64,000 nucleotides of DNA, from assembly GCF_052055875.1 (NCBI RefSeq), contig NZ_CP170508.1, positions 1,178,001 through 1,242,000 on the forward strand, in the 5' to 3' direction. Positions 16,849-25,147 of the stretch are shown piece after piece. A program made the position numbers and the translations under genes. Below the pieces are notes generated by a model. It made no database searches. It worked only from the letters and a program-made list of their open reading frames with translations, and was not told the DNA's origin. This stretch comes from Methanosphaerula subterraneus. Lineage in GTDB: Archaea; Halobacteriota; Methanomicrobia; Methanomicrobiales; Methanospirillaceae. Position 1 is the first letter of the stretch, and every line of letters begins with the position of its first letter.

Positions 16849-16859
16849 GTTTTATATAT
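16849..16859 (+). promoter_or_regulatory. TATA box of the Cdc48 gene
   Basis: GTTTTATATAT, a strong archaeal TATA match, begins about 59 bases before the start at 16908, leaving a leader of roughly 25-30 bases. It overlaps the very end of the preceding gene's 3' region. Confidence 0.6.
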
Positions 16860-16907
16860 GATATCATACTAACTTAAGGTAAATCATAGATTCAGGTGAT
16901 GATAATA

Positions 16908-19319
16908 ATGGCAGATAATGGTTATGTCAACGTCGTGGTAAAGGAGGCCGCACGGGATGATGCCGGCCGGGGTATCGCGCGTGTCTCGATGGACGTGATG
17001 AGGGCGCTCGGATTCGTCAGCGGGGATGTAATCGAGATCCAGGGCAAAAAGAAGGCGAACGCGATCGTCTGGCCCGGATTTCCCGAGGACACCGGCAGGG
17101 GGATCCTCCGGATCGACGGCAACATCAGGTCCAATGCTGGAACCGGTGTCGACGAGACGGTCAGGATCAGAAAGGTGCAGGCCTCGGTCGCGACCAGGGT
17201 GGTGATCCAGCCGACCCAGCCGATCAGGCTCGTCGGCGGCGAACAGTACCTGAGGAGGTTGTTGCATGGCCGGTCGGTGATGGAAGGGCAGAGTCTGCGG
17301 GTCGATGTGATCGGCAATCCCCTCACCTTTGTGATCGCAAAGGTCGCGCCGAAGGGGATCGCGGTCGTCACCGATGAGACCACCATCGAACTGAAGGAGA
17401 CCCCGTATAAACCCGAGAAGGGGAAGGAGGAGGTGGCAAAGGCGGACATCCACTACGAGGATATCGGCGGGCTCGGCCGCGAGCTGCAGCAGGTCCGGGA
17501 GATGATCGAACTGCCGCTCCGCCACCCCGAGATCTTCGAGAAACTCGGGATCCAGCCGCCCAAGGGGGTGCTGCTGTACGGTCCGCCCGGCACCGGCAAG
17601 ACGCTGATAGCCAAGGCTGTAGCCAACGAGGTGGACGCTCACTTCATCACCCTCTCTGGCCCGGAGATCATCTCCAAGTATTACGGTGAGAGCGAGGGGA
17701 ACCTCCGCCAGGTCTTTGAAGAAGCCCAGCAGAACGCCCCGACGATCATCTTCATCGATGAGATCGATTCGATCGCCCCCAAGCGGGAGGACACCAAGGG
17801 TGAGGTCGAACGCCGGGTGGTGGCCCAGCTGCTCGCCCTGATGGACGGGCTGAAGGGGCGTGGCGAGGTGATCGTGATCGCGGCCACCAATCTCCCCGAT
17901 GCACTCGACCCGGCACTCCGGCGGGGTGGCCGGTTCGACCGTGAGATCGAGATCGGGATTCCGGACCGGGGCGGCAGAGAGGACATCTTCAAGGTCCACA
18001 CCAGGGGTGTCCCCCTCGCCGAGGACGTGAACTTGAAAGACCTCTCAGAGACGACACATGGATTCGTCGGTGCCGACATCGCATTACTGGTCAAGGAGGC
18101 CGCGATGCACGCCCTCCGGAAGGTGATCCCCAAGATCAAGGAGGACGAGGGGATCCCGGACGAGGTCCTCGACCAGCTGAAGGTGACCAATGCCGACTTC
18201 ACCGAGGCGAGAAAGCACGTCGACCCGAGTGCGATGCGGGAGGTGCTGGTCGAGGTGCCTGATGTGAAGTGGGAGGACGTCGGCGGGCTCGAACAGGTGA
18301 AGAAGGATCTGACCGAGACGGTGGAGTGGCCGCTCAAGTATGCGGACGTCTTTGAGAAGCTCGAGACCCGGGCCCCGAAGGGGATCCTGATGTTCGGTCC
18401 GCCCGGCACCGGCAAGACGATGCTCGCCAAGGCGGTCGCCAACGAGAGCCAGTGCAACTTCATCTCGGTGAAGGGGCCCGAACTCCTCTCGAAGTGGGTC
18501 GGCGAGTCAGAGAAGGGGGTGCGGGACATCTTCAGAAAGGCCCGGCAGGCCGCCCCGTCGATCATCTTCTTCGACGAGATCGATGCCCTGGTGCCGGTCA
18601 GGGGATCGTACATGGGCTCCTCGCATGTGACCGAGAGCGTGGTCAGCCAGATCCTGACCGAGCTGGACGGGCTCGAGGAACTGAAGAACGTGGTCGTGCT
18701 GGCCGCCACCAACAGGCCCGACATGATCGACAAGGCGCTGATGCGGCCGGGACGGCTCGACCGGCACCTCTATGTCCCACCGCCGGACAGAGAGAGCAGG
18801 AAGAAGATCTTCGAGGTCTACCTGCGCCATGCCGAGGCGATCCTCTCCGGGGACGTGAAGATCGATGACCTGGTCGACAGGACCGAGGGATTCGTCGGGG
18901 CGGACATCGAGGCACTGGTCAGGGAGGCGAAGCTCTCGGCGATGCGTGAGTTCATCGGCGTGATGACCGGCAAGACCGAGCTGGAGCGGACCGAGGCGAT
19001 CGTCAACGTCAGGATCACCGGAAAGCATTTTGAGGACGCACTCCTTAAGGTCAACGGATCCCTGGACCGCGATGCGATCGAGCAGTCAGAACGGCAGTCC
19101 TGGGAGATCCTCTTCAACCAGGACCAGAGGACGATCCTTGAGGATGCGGCTGCGGTCATCAAGCGTGCAGAACTCAAAGGGATCGGCACAACCGTAACCG
19201 AGAGCCAGAAGAGGGAGGTAGAGGACCTCAGAGCAGAGTTATACAGACAGACGAAGAACATCGGTCTGATCAAGGAGAGAACAGCACAGGTGAAGGAGCA
19301 CCTTGACGGGACCGGGTGA
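16908..19319 (+). CDS. Cdc48/VCP-type AAA+ ATPase (VAT)
   Basis: 803 residues from the ATG at 16908, preceded by AGGTGATGATAATA. Residues 1-200 form the Cdc48 N-domain (double-psi barrel plus four-stranded barrel). The D1 ring has Walker A GPPGTGKT at about 225-232 and Walker B IIFIDEIDSIAPKRE near 280. The D2 ring has Walker A near 497-504 and IIFFDEIDAL near 552, each with an SRH arginine region (ALRRGGRFDREIEIG; LMRPGRLDRHLYV). The hexamer unfolds proteins, often feeding the 20S proteasome whose beta subunit is also encoded in this window. Followed after 15 bases by an Hsp20-like gene. Confidence 0.95.
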   Translation: MADNGYVNVVVKEAARDDAGRGIARVSMDVMRALGFVSGDVIEIQGKKKANAIVWPGFPEDTGRGILRIDGNIRSNAGTGVDETVRIRKVQASVATRVVIQPTQPIRLVGGEQYLRRLLHGRSVMEGQSLRVDVIGNPLTFVIAKVAPKGIAVVTDETTIELKETPYKPEKGKEEVAKADIHYEDIGGLGRELQQVREMIELPLRHPEIFEKLGIQPPKGVLLYGPPGTGKTLIAKAVANEVDAHFITLSGPEIISKYYGESEGNLRQVFEEAQQNAPTIIFIDEIDSIAPKREDTKGEVERRVVAQLLALMDGLKGRGEVIVIAATNLPDALDPALRRGGRFDREIEIGIPDRGGREDIFKVHTRGVPLAEDVNLKDLSETTHGFVGADIALLVKEAAMHALRKVIPKIKEDEGIPDEVLDQLKVTNADFTEARKHVDPSAMREVLVEVPDVKWEDVGGLEQVKKDLTETVEWPLKYADVFEKLETRAPKGILMFGPPGTGKTMLAKAVANESQCNFISVKGPELLSKWVGESEKGVRDIFRKARQAAPSIIFFDEIDALVPVRGSYMGSSHVTESVVSQILTELDGLEELKNVVVLAATNRPDMIDKALMRPGRLDRHLYVPPPDRESRKKIFEVYLRHAEAILSGDVKIDDLVDRTEGFVGADIEALVREAKLSAMREFIGVMTGKTELERTEAIVNVRITGKHFEDALLKVNGSLDRDAIEQSERQSWEILFNQDQRTILEDAAAVIKRAELKGIGTTVTESQKREVEDLRAELYRQTKNIGLIKERTAQVKEHLDGTG

Positions 19320-19334
19320 GAACAGGACACCAGA

Positions 19335-19775
19335 ATGAGCACGTCGCCATTGGACAGAGACGATGATGTCGAGCAGTTGATCAGGCAGCTGGTCACCCAT
19401 ACCCTCAAAAACCGGAGGGGACGGGTGCCGGTCGCATTCGGCTTCCGGGTTATCTATGCCCCTGCCGATTCAGCCCTCGAATCCCCTCCTGCAGGGGATA
19501 TCATCGAAACAGAGCCAGAGGTCATGACCATCGATGACAAGGTGGTCGTGGTTGCCGAGTTGCCGGGTGTGAGTGCCGAGAATATCAGGATGGCCCTCTC
19601 AGGGCAGACTCTTCAGATCATAGCAGACCAGGAGCACCGCCACTACCGGTCAGAGGCCAGCCTCCCACGACTCCACCTGATCCCGATACAGACATCGTTC
19701 AAGCACGGGATCCTGGAGATCATGTTCGAGATGATGCCTGACGATGAACATCCACGTGAAGCACTGACCGACTGA
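19335..19775 (+). CDS. Hsp20/alpha-crystallin-like protein
   Basis: 146 residues. The N-terminal 60 residues are charged and variable. Residues about 65-140 read as an alpha-crystallin-like beta sandwich: VVVVAELPGVSAENIRMAL is the usual 'VVAELPGV' strand, LQIIADQEHRHYRSEASLPR corresponds to the second half, and GILEIMFEM is the strand where canonical Hsp20 has 'GVLTI'. The I-x-I/V oligomerisation motif at the C-terminus is not evident. It follows the Cdc48 ATPase by 15 bases, so both are probably one transcript, coupling a holdase-like protein with an unfoldase. Confidence 0.75.
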   Translation: MSTSPLDRDDDVEQLIRQLVTHTLKNRRGRVPVAFGFRVIYAPADSALESPPAGDIIETEPEVMTIDDKVVVVAELPGVSAENIRMALSGQTLQIIADQEHRHYRSEASLPRLHLIPIQTSFKHGILEIMFEMMPDDEHPREALTD

Positions 19776-19783
19776 CTCCGACC

Positions 19784-19790
19784 TTTTTTT
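19784..19790 (+). terminator. T-tract after the Cdc48-Hsp20 operon
   Basis: Seven T residues 9 bases after the stop, followed by more T-rich sequence (to 19808). Archaeal termination commonly uses such oligo-T stretches. Confidence 0.5.
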
Positions 19791-19893
19791 GTACGTTCCT
19801 TCTTTTCAGAATGACCCTCCACCCGGATTCTCTGATAACTCTCACGATAAACCGAGAAGGGTTAATTAGGTTAGAGAGAAAAACTGGGTCTGT

Positions 19894-20817
19894 ATGTCAG
19901 AGACTGTCTTCGTGCCACTTGATGTGCCCAAGCGGGTTCGTCCCACCTATGTCAGGAACTATAAGACGATCACCCATAAGTCCGGACGGTTGATGCTCTT
20001 TGCAGGAGACCAGAAGGTCGAACATCTGAACGATGACTTTTACGGCGAGAAGATCCATCCCGATGACGCCGACCCCGAACACCTCTTCCGGATCGCATCG
20101 CTGGGAAAGATCGGGGTCTTTGCAACGCAGCTCGGGCTGATTGCACGCTATGGAGAAGATTATCCGGATGTCCCGTACCTCGTCAAGATCAACTCCAAGT
20201 CCCACCTGGTCAAACCAGAACAGAAGGACCCGATGAGCACGGCCCTCTATTCGGTCCAGCAGATCGTGGACTTCCGTGACCGGAGCGGGCTCAATATCAC
20301 CTCTGTCGGATATACCCTCTACCTGGGCAGCGAGAAGGAACCGGAGATGCTCCGCCAGGCGGCCCAGATCGTCTACGAGGCCCACCAGCACGGCCTCGTC
20401 ACCGTCCTCTGGATCTACCCCCGTGGAAAGGCGGTGAAGGACGAGAAGGATCCGCACCTGATCGCAGGAGCCGTTGGGGTCGCATCCGCCCTCGGCAGCG
20501 ACTTCGTCAAGGTGAATGCACCAAAGAAGGAGGGTGCCGTCTCGGCGGAGCTGATGCAGGAGGCGACCAGGGCCGCAGGGAGGACAAAAGTGGTCTGTGC
20601 CGGCGGTTCGAGTGTTTCAATAGAGACCTTCCTCCAGCAGCTGTACGACCAGATCCACATCGGAGGGACGGCCGGGAACGCCACCGGCAGGAACATCCAC
20701 CAGAAGTCGCTCGAGGAGGCGGTCAGGATGTGCAACGCCATCTACGCGGTGACGGTCGAGGACGTCCCTGTCGAGGAAGCGGTCAAGATCTGTAAAGGGA
20801 CCAGCCCTGCTGCGTGA
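19894..20817 (+). CDS. Archaeal class I (DhnA-type) fructose-bisphosphate aldolase
   Basis: 307 residues. The protein shows the DhnA/Fba-type TIM barrel: LMLFAGDQKVEHLNDDF near the N-terminus (Asp of the first strand), YLVKINSKSHL, VTVLWIYPRGKAVKD with the region that holds the Schiff-base lysine in this family, GSDFVKVNAPK, and the phosphate-binding VVCAGGSS and IHIGGTAGNATGRNI loops. It catalyses the reversible condensation of DHAP and glyceraldehyde-3-phosphate. It overlaps nothing but is followed after 32 bases by class I FBPase, forming a gluconeogenic operon. Confidence 0.87.
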   Translation: MSETVFVPLDVPKRVRPTYVRNYKTITHKSGRLMLFAGDQKVEHLNDDFYGEKIHPDDADPEHLFRIASLGKIGVFATQLGLIARYGEDYPDVPYLVKINSKSHLVKPEQKDPMSTALYSVQQIVDFRDRSGLNITSVGYTLYLGSEKEPEMLRQAAQIVYEAHQHGLVTVLWIYPRGKAVKDEKDPHLIAGAVGVASALGSDFVKVNAPKKEGAVSAELMQEATRAAGRTKVVCAGGSSVSIETFLQQLYDQIHIGGTAGNATGRNIHQKSLEEAVRMCNAIYAVTVEDVPVEEAVKICKGTSPAA

Positions 20818-20849
20818 GAGAGAGAGAGAGCAGAACGGTGGGAGAAGAG

Positions 20850-21746
20850 ATGATTACCCTTGAAGAGTATCTCGATGGCACCGGTGCCGAGCAGGGACTG
20901 AAAGAACTGGTCCTGCTGATCGCCGCCCAGGCCATCCCGATCAGAGAAGCGTTCCTGACCAACCAGACCTATGCCGGCACCACCAACCAGTCCGGGGAGG
21001 AGCAGGCCGCCATGGATACCTGGGCCGACCGGCACATCACCAGGGTGCTGCAGAGGTCGGGCCTGGTCAGAGAGGTCGCCTCAGAGGAGCAGGACGAGAT
21101 CCTGAAGATCCCGGAGTCACAGGGGGAGTACGCCGTCGTGATGGACCCGCTCGACGGTTCGTCACTGATCCAGGTGAACCTGGCGGTCGGCACGATCGTC
21201 GGGATCTATGATCACGGCACCGTGATGCAGCCGGGCGAGAAGATGCGGGCCGCACTGTATATGCTCTACGGTCCGATGACCGTGCTGACCCTGACCGTCG
21301 GCGAGGGTGTTCAGATCTTTGCTCTCGACAGCCACGACCGGTACGTGCTCCTCGAAGCGGACGTGAAGATGCCGGAAGGGAACCTGTACGGATCAGGCGG
21401 GCTTCGGACGGTCTGGACCGAGAAGCACGCAAAGTTCATCGACGGCTGCGAGCAGGACGGGTACAAACTCAGGTACTCGGGCTCGTTCGTCGCAGACTTC
21501 CATCAGATCCTGAAGTACGGCGGGATCTACTGTTACCCGGCCGTGGTCGGCAAGGAGAAGGGCAAGCTCCGGCTGATGTTCGAGGCGAACCCGATCGGGT
21601 TCATCGCAACCCAGGCCGGAGGCGCGATCTGTAACGGCAGGGAGAACGTCCTGACGATCAACCCGGAGAAACCCCACCAGAAGACACCCCTCTATGTCGG
21701 TTCGAAGGGGCTGATCGAGAAGGTGAAGGGTACGCTCTGCACCTGA
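20850..21746 (+). CDS. fbp: Fructose-1,6-bisphosphatase class I
   Basis: 298 residues from the ATG at 20850, with GGTGGGAGAAG just upstream; a longer frame begins inside the aldolase stop but has no ribosome binding site. Class I signatures are clear: ASEEQDEI, VVMDPLDGSSLIQVNLAVGTI (the metal and substrate site 'DPLDGSS'), GSFVADFHQ and GGIYCYPA, and KLRLMFEANPIGFIATQAGGA. It removes the 1-phosphate in gluconeogenesis. Most archaea use the bifunctional aldolase/phosphatase instead, so this class is probably of bacterial origin. A (GA)7 run lies between the aldolase stop and this start. Confidence 0.92.
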   Translation: MITLEEYLDGTGAEQGLKELVLLIAAQAIPIREAFLTNQTYAGTTNQSGEEQAAMDTWADRHITRVLQRSGLVREVASEEQDEILKIPESQGEYAVVMDPLDGSSLIQVNLAVGTIVGIYDHGTVMQPGEKMRAALYMLYGPMTVLTLTVGEGVQIFALDSHDRYVLLEADVKMPEGNLYGSGGLRTVWTEKHAKFIDGCEQDGYKLRYSGSFVADFHQILKYGGIYCYPAVVGKEKGKLRLMFEANPIGFIATQAGGAICNGRENVLTINPEKPHQKTPLYVGSKGLIEKVKGTLCT

Positions 21747-21781
21747 AACCTCCGGGAGGAGAGCAGATCACTACAATCACC

Positions 21782-22651
21782 ATGGCCGCACAGGCGATCG
21801 GCGGGTACCCGGGGCATGCCCGGGTTCATCCGAAGGTGCTCGAGCGGACTGCACGGATGGTGAAGGAGCAGGTGAAGGCAGGGGCGATCACCGATGCAGG
21901 GATCGTCCACTGCGGGGACCTGCTCGGGCTGATCCTGACCGGAGTACAGGTGCCGGGGGATCTGATCGACCGGACCTTCGCAGCCGGCCAGAACGAGGCG
22001 ACCGAGCTGCACCTCTGCCCCACAGAGGGCAGTACCCTGACCATCGAACTCACGCTCACCGAGCGGGAGCATGAACCGGTGCTGGTGCTGATGACAGACG
22101 CAGGGAGAACAGTGGCCCAGATCCTGTACCGGGTCTTCGCGGACCCGCTCCTGACGGCACGGCTGGTCAGCGATCCGTCCCTTCGAGAAGGGTTCGTCTT
22201 TGAACTGACCATGCAGTCAGGGGTACAGCACCGCTCTGCAACCCCGGAGGAGGCCTACCCGCTCCTCGGGTACCTCGCAGACGAGGAGGTGAAGGCGATC
22301 CGGGTGCTCCGGCGGGACGGCACGGTCGCAGCGGTGGCCGGCATGGATCGGACGGGGGGGACGATCCTCATCAGAACAGAGGGCTGTTTCCCGTCGGTCG
22401 GGGAGGTGCTCGCTCCCTTCCTCTCCCCCCACCTGATGGCAGGGATGGCACTGATGCCGGTCAGCATCTGTGACGCCCACACCACGGCACCGGCCGGCCC
22501 ATCACGGATCACGGCGTTCGGATTCGCACTGAACAGGGGCAGGCTGATCGGCCCGGCAGACCTCTTCGACGACCCTGCCTTCGATCCGGCCAGGCAGGCG
22601 GCTGTTCTGACGGCCGAACACCGCCGGACATCAGGGCCGTTTCGGCCCTGA
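21782..22651 (+). CDS. Degenerate fructose-bisphosphate aldolase/phosphatase (FBPA/P) homolog
   Basis: 289 residues from ATG at 21782. The C-terminal half matches archaeal FBPA/P almost block by block: VFADPLLTARLVSDP, GEVLAPFLSPHLMAGM, LMPVSICDA, FALNRGRLIGPADLFDDPAF and a GPFRP end. But from recalled family sequences several catalytic residues are missing: the first-strand Asp is Ala (AAQAIGGYPGH), the double Asp is Asp-Leu (CGDLLGL), and the Tyr/Lys/Asp-Asp loop that forms the Schiff base is replaced by GMDRTGG. The length is also short (family about 365-400). The homologous start appears to be ATC at 21767, well spaced from GGAGG. Probably an inactive relic or a repurposed protein in an operon with active aldolase and FBPase. 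Confidence 0.8.
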   Translation: MAAQAIGGYPGHARVHPKVLERTARMVKEQVKAGAITDAGIVHCGDLLGLILTGVQVPGDLIDRTFAAGQNEATELHLCPTEGSTLTIELTLTEREHEPVLVLMTDAGRTVAQILYRVFADPLLTARLVSDPSLREGFVFELTMQSGVQHRSATPEEAYPLLGYLADEEVKAIRVLRRDGTVAAVAGMDRTGGTILIRTEGCFPSVGEVLAPFLSPHLMAGMALMPVSICDAHTTAPAGPSRITAFGFALNRGRLIGPADLFDDPAFDPARQAAVLTAEHRRTSGPFRP

Positions 22652-22690
22652 TCGTCACCCTGGGACCGGACCCCGGATCATCAGTGCCGG

Positions 22691-23548
22691 CTACCGGCCT
22701 TCTTTTAAAAAATCATTGATCAGCGCATAGGCGATGCTCGTCGGCCCGGGCAGTCGCGGCAGACGATCCCGGCCGAACCAGGCCGCAGCCTCGATCTCCC
22801 GATTATCGATGGCGATCTGGCCGCCGGCATACTCGGCCGTGAACCCGATCATCAACGAGTTGGGGAACGGCCAGGGCTGCGACCCCCAGTACTGCACGGA
22901 CCTGATCCTGACCCCGACCTCCTCCTGCACCTCCCGGTGGACGGCGTGCTCGATCGTCTCCCCTGGTTCGACAAAGCCGGCGATCACACTGTACATCCCT
23001 TCGGGAAACCGGGGGGACCGTGCGAGCAGGCACCGATCGTTGTCCCTGATCAGCACAATTATCGCCGGAGAGAGGCGCGGGTACTCGATCTGCCCGCAGA
23101 CCGGACAGACCATCGACAGTTCGTGGTCGGCGAGGGCAGTGGCCGCCCCGCACCTGCCGCAGAAACGGCGGGTCGCCAGAAACTCCGTGACCTGGACCGC
23201 CCTGCCTGCGATCCCGAGCGACTCCTCGTCCACGTGATTGAAGAGTTCACGGAGCCCGACAAAACGGGTGCCCGGCTGGGCGGGGGTCCCGGGATCTGCA
23301 ACCACATAACAGGGCCGATCGTCCACCCAGCCGATTCCGACCACAGGGTCGGTGGCAGGGATCTGCCGGGACGCAAACGGGAAGAAGATCGAGTGCCGAT
23401 CGTCCACCAGCACCTGACCCTCATGCACGATCACCAGGAGCGCCCCGGCCTCCGGAACCCTGGAGGGTGACAGGTACCCGAGCTGCAGCGACCTCACCGC
23501 ATAGTGCGGCTGAAAGACGGTATCCTCAGATCTCAAGGATACTATCAC
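22691..23548 (-). CDS. nudC: NADH pyrophosphatase NudC-type Nudix hydrolase
   Basis: 285 residues. An N-terminal beta domain is followed by a zinc ribbon (FCGRCGAAT and CPVCGQIEYPR, about residues 130-155) and a Nudix domain. The Nudix box is GFVEPGETIEHAVHREVQEEVG, interrupted here for length as GFVEPGE and REVQEEVG, near residues 195-217; the NudC-specific SQPWPFPNSLM follows, which directs binding of NAD(H). It hydrolyses NAD(H) to NMN(H) and AMP and can remove NAD caps from RNA in bacteria. Its 5' end overlaps the next upstream gene by 23 bases, indicating an operon with that small protein. Confidence 0.92.
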   Translation of the reverse strand: MIVSLRSEDTVFQPHYAVRSLQLGYLSPSRVPEAGALLVIVHEGQVLVDDRHSIFFPFASRQIPATDPVVGIGWVDDRPCYVVADPGTPAQPGTRFVGLRELFNHVDEESLGIAGRAVQVTEFLATRRFCGRCGAATALADHELSMVCPVCGQIEYPRLSPAIIVLIRDNDRCLLARSPRFPEGMYSVIAGFVEPGETIEHAVHREVQEEVGVRIRSVQYWGSQPWPFPNSLMIGFTAEYAGGQIAIDNREIEAAAWFGRDRLPRLPGPTSIAYALINDFLKEGR

Positions 23549-23852
23549 TCACGGTTCGCGCAGGTCTCTTTTCAGGCATGACTTCCAGGATCGATTCAAA
23601 GAGGGAATCGATCTTCTCATTGGTGATCAGCGAGCGGAGCGCTTCCAGTTCGGCGGTGCTCATCACCATCACGCCCTTCCTCTTCATCGGCAGACCCTGC
23701 TCGTTGACCGGATTCAGTTCAAGGGCGAGCGAGGCGGGGCGCGTCCGGGTCTTTGGCAGTTTGATGATCGACAGCCCTGCAACAGAGGTCTGTTTGCGTT
23801 CCCAGTCTTCCCCGTTCTCAAGGAACGTCCGCAGTGTATCAACGATCTCCAT
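23526..23852 (-). CDS. Conserved-looking small protein upstream of nudC
   Basis: 108 residues, not recognised. It is soluble with alternating strand and helix: WERKQTSVAGLSIIKLPKT, then SLALELNPVNEQGLPMKRKG, then a helix AELEALRSLITNEKID. The last 23 bases overlap the nudC start, and codon use fits the surrounding core genes, so it looks like a real, translationally coupled gene. The start ATG at 23852 lacks a good ribosome binding site and may be leaderless. Confidence 0.65.
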   Translation of the reverse strand: MEIVDTLRTFLENGEDWERKQTSVAGLSIIKLPKTRTRPASLALELNPVNEQGLPMKRKGVMVMSTAELEALRSLITNEKIDSLFESILEVMPEKRPARTVSDSILEI

Positions 23853-23931
23853 GATGCTGATATTGATCGTGATCCTAAAAGGATATTTGTCGCGAAAGAA
23901 TTTTTATCCCTGCAACGATGATAGTAACCAG

Positions 23932-24108
23932 ATGGACGCACCGCTGCTGGACCTGATCACCGGGCTCGCTGCCTTTGGGATCTTTGTCGTTCTGATCGTC
24001 GGGTTACCGCTGGTCATGCCCCATGCCATTGCATATCTGGTCGCGATCATCGGATTTCTGATCGTGATGAGTGGGGCAGGGTATGTGATCAACGATAAGA
24101 TCGCCTGA
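23932..24108 (+). CDS. Small two-helix membrane protein, 58 aa
   Basis: Starts at ATG 23932 with a TATA-like GAATTTTTATCC about 30 bases upstream, so the transcript is probably leaderless. Two hydrophobic helices span nearly the whole protein (LLDLITGLAAFGIFVVLIVG and IAYLVAIIGFLIVMSGAGYV), joined by a short loop with LVMPHA. No family is recognised. It is convergent with priL, ending 15 bases before that gene's stop. Confidence 0.6.
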   Translation: MDAPLLDLITGLAAFGIFVVLIVGLPLVMPHAIAYLVAIIGFLIVMSGAGYVINDKIA

Positions 24109-24123
24109 TATCTCCAACTCAAC

Positions 24124-25146
24124 TCACTCTTTCTTTCGCCGGTAATATCCGAGCGGGCTGCTCACCTTCGAGCAGAGCGCATTCTTTCCGACACAGATCC
24201 CGTTCGTCTGCATCGTCGCACACGACGGCGGCGAGTACTCGGTACCCCCCCCGCCGGCGATATGCCCGACCTGGTACATTGTGGTCTGCAGGTCGAAGTC
24301 AGGGGCCCGGCAGTACAGCTCGACGATCTGGGTCGAGGACATCCCGATCGTGTGTAGAAATGCGGTCATCGCAAACCTCCCCGGATGGGTCAGGTTCTTT
24401 CCTTCGGTCACGGCGGCGATCAGAGTGCTGATGCAGGGCGGGTACCGTCCCTCGTCGATCGGCCCGAGGTCCCGCAGCATCTGCTGCTGGTAGGTGGCGT
24501 TCAACTGCTCGGTGACCGGACGGACCTGTTCACAGACCGAGGGCGGAACCTGGAGCGGGAGCTGTCTGAGCAGCACCACGCGGATCCGTTCGGCCAGCAG
24601 TTCATCGATCTCACGCTGTTCCCCGGTCTTCCCCTTCCGGAGGAGCACCGACCCGTGGAGCACCGAGCGGTTCACCAGCCGCCACCGTTCGTCCCGGAGT
24701 GGGGCGACCAGGTCCACATAGGCCACCAGCGGCATCTGGGCGTCATTGAGGTCCATGCCGAGGCTCTCTGCGACGTAGGCCTTCTTATCGAGATCTTCGT
24801 CGGCCAGGAACTGGGCGGCGCGCCGTGCCTCGTACCTCGCCAGCCGGTCGATCAGCGTCCGGTCCTTCATACAGGAGACCAGCACCCGTGCGAGCCCATA
24901 ACTGAAGATCTCAAGTTTCACATTGACATCGTCTGCAGGGGCCTCGGGACGTTTCTCCTCCCCACTCCGGGCTTTGCGAAAGGTAATGGCCCGGTTCACC
25001 CGGTCAGCGGCTTTTCCCAGCGCCAGCCTTCCCAGGTTGCCGGCGAGGAACTGGTCGAGGGACTCCGACTGCGTCCCGACATACTGCTGTGATTCTTTTA
25101 AAAAGGGGTATCGTGCAAGGTCCTTGATATCGAGCCGGACCTGCAT
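24124..25146 (-). CDS. priL: DNA primase large subunit PriL
   Basis: 340 residues, within the family range. The all-helical N-terminal part begins LDIKDLARYPFL, typical of PriL. The C-terminal iron-sulfur domain holds four candidate cysteines: PPCISTLI, LYCRAPDF, PSCATM and NGICVGKNALC. PriL binds the catalytic PriS subunit and helps start RNA primers. The gene starts 1 base after the PCNA stop, so primase and sliding clamp are co-expressed. Confidence 0.93.
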   Translation of the reverse strand: MQVRLDIKDLARYPFLKESQQYVGTQSESLDQFLAGNLGRLALGKAADRVNRAITFRKARSGEEKRPEAPADDVNVKLEIFSYGLARVLVSCMKDRTLIDRLARYEARRAAQFLADEDLDKKAYVAESLGMDLNDAQMPLVAYVDLVAPLRDERWRLVNRSVLHGSVLLRKGKTGEQREIDELLAERIRVVLLRQLPLQVPPSVCEQVRPVTEQLNATYQQQMLRDLGPIDEGRYPPCISTLIAAVTEGKNLTHPGRFAMTAFLHTIGMSSTQIVELYCRAPDFDLQTTMYQVGHIAGGGGTEYSPPSCATMQTNGICVGKNALCSKVSSPLGYYRRKKE

Positions 25147-25147
25147 A

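Noticed and set aside
20816..20830. (GA)7 run between aldolase and FBPase as a phase-variable switch
   Set aside because: It is outside both coding frames and does not include the ribosome binding site; the run is short.
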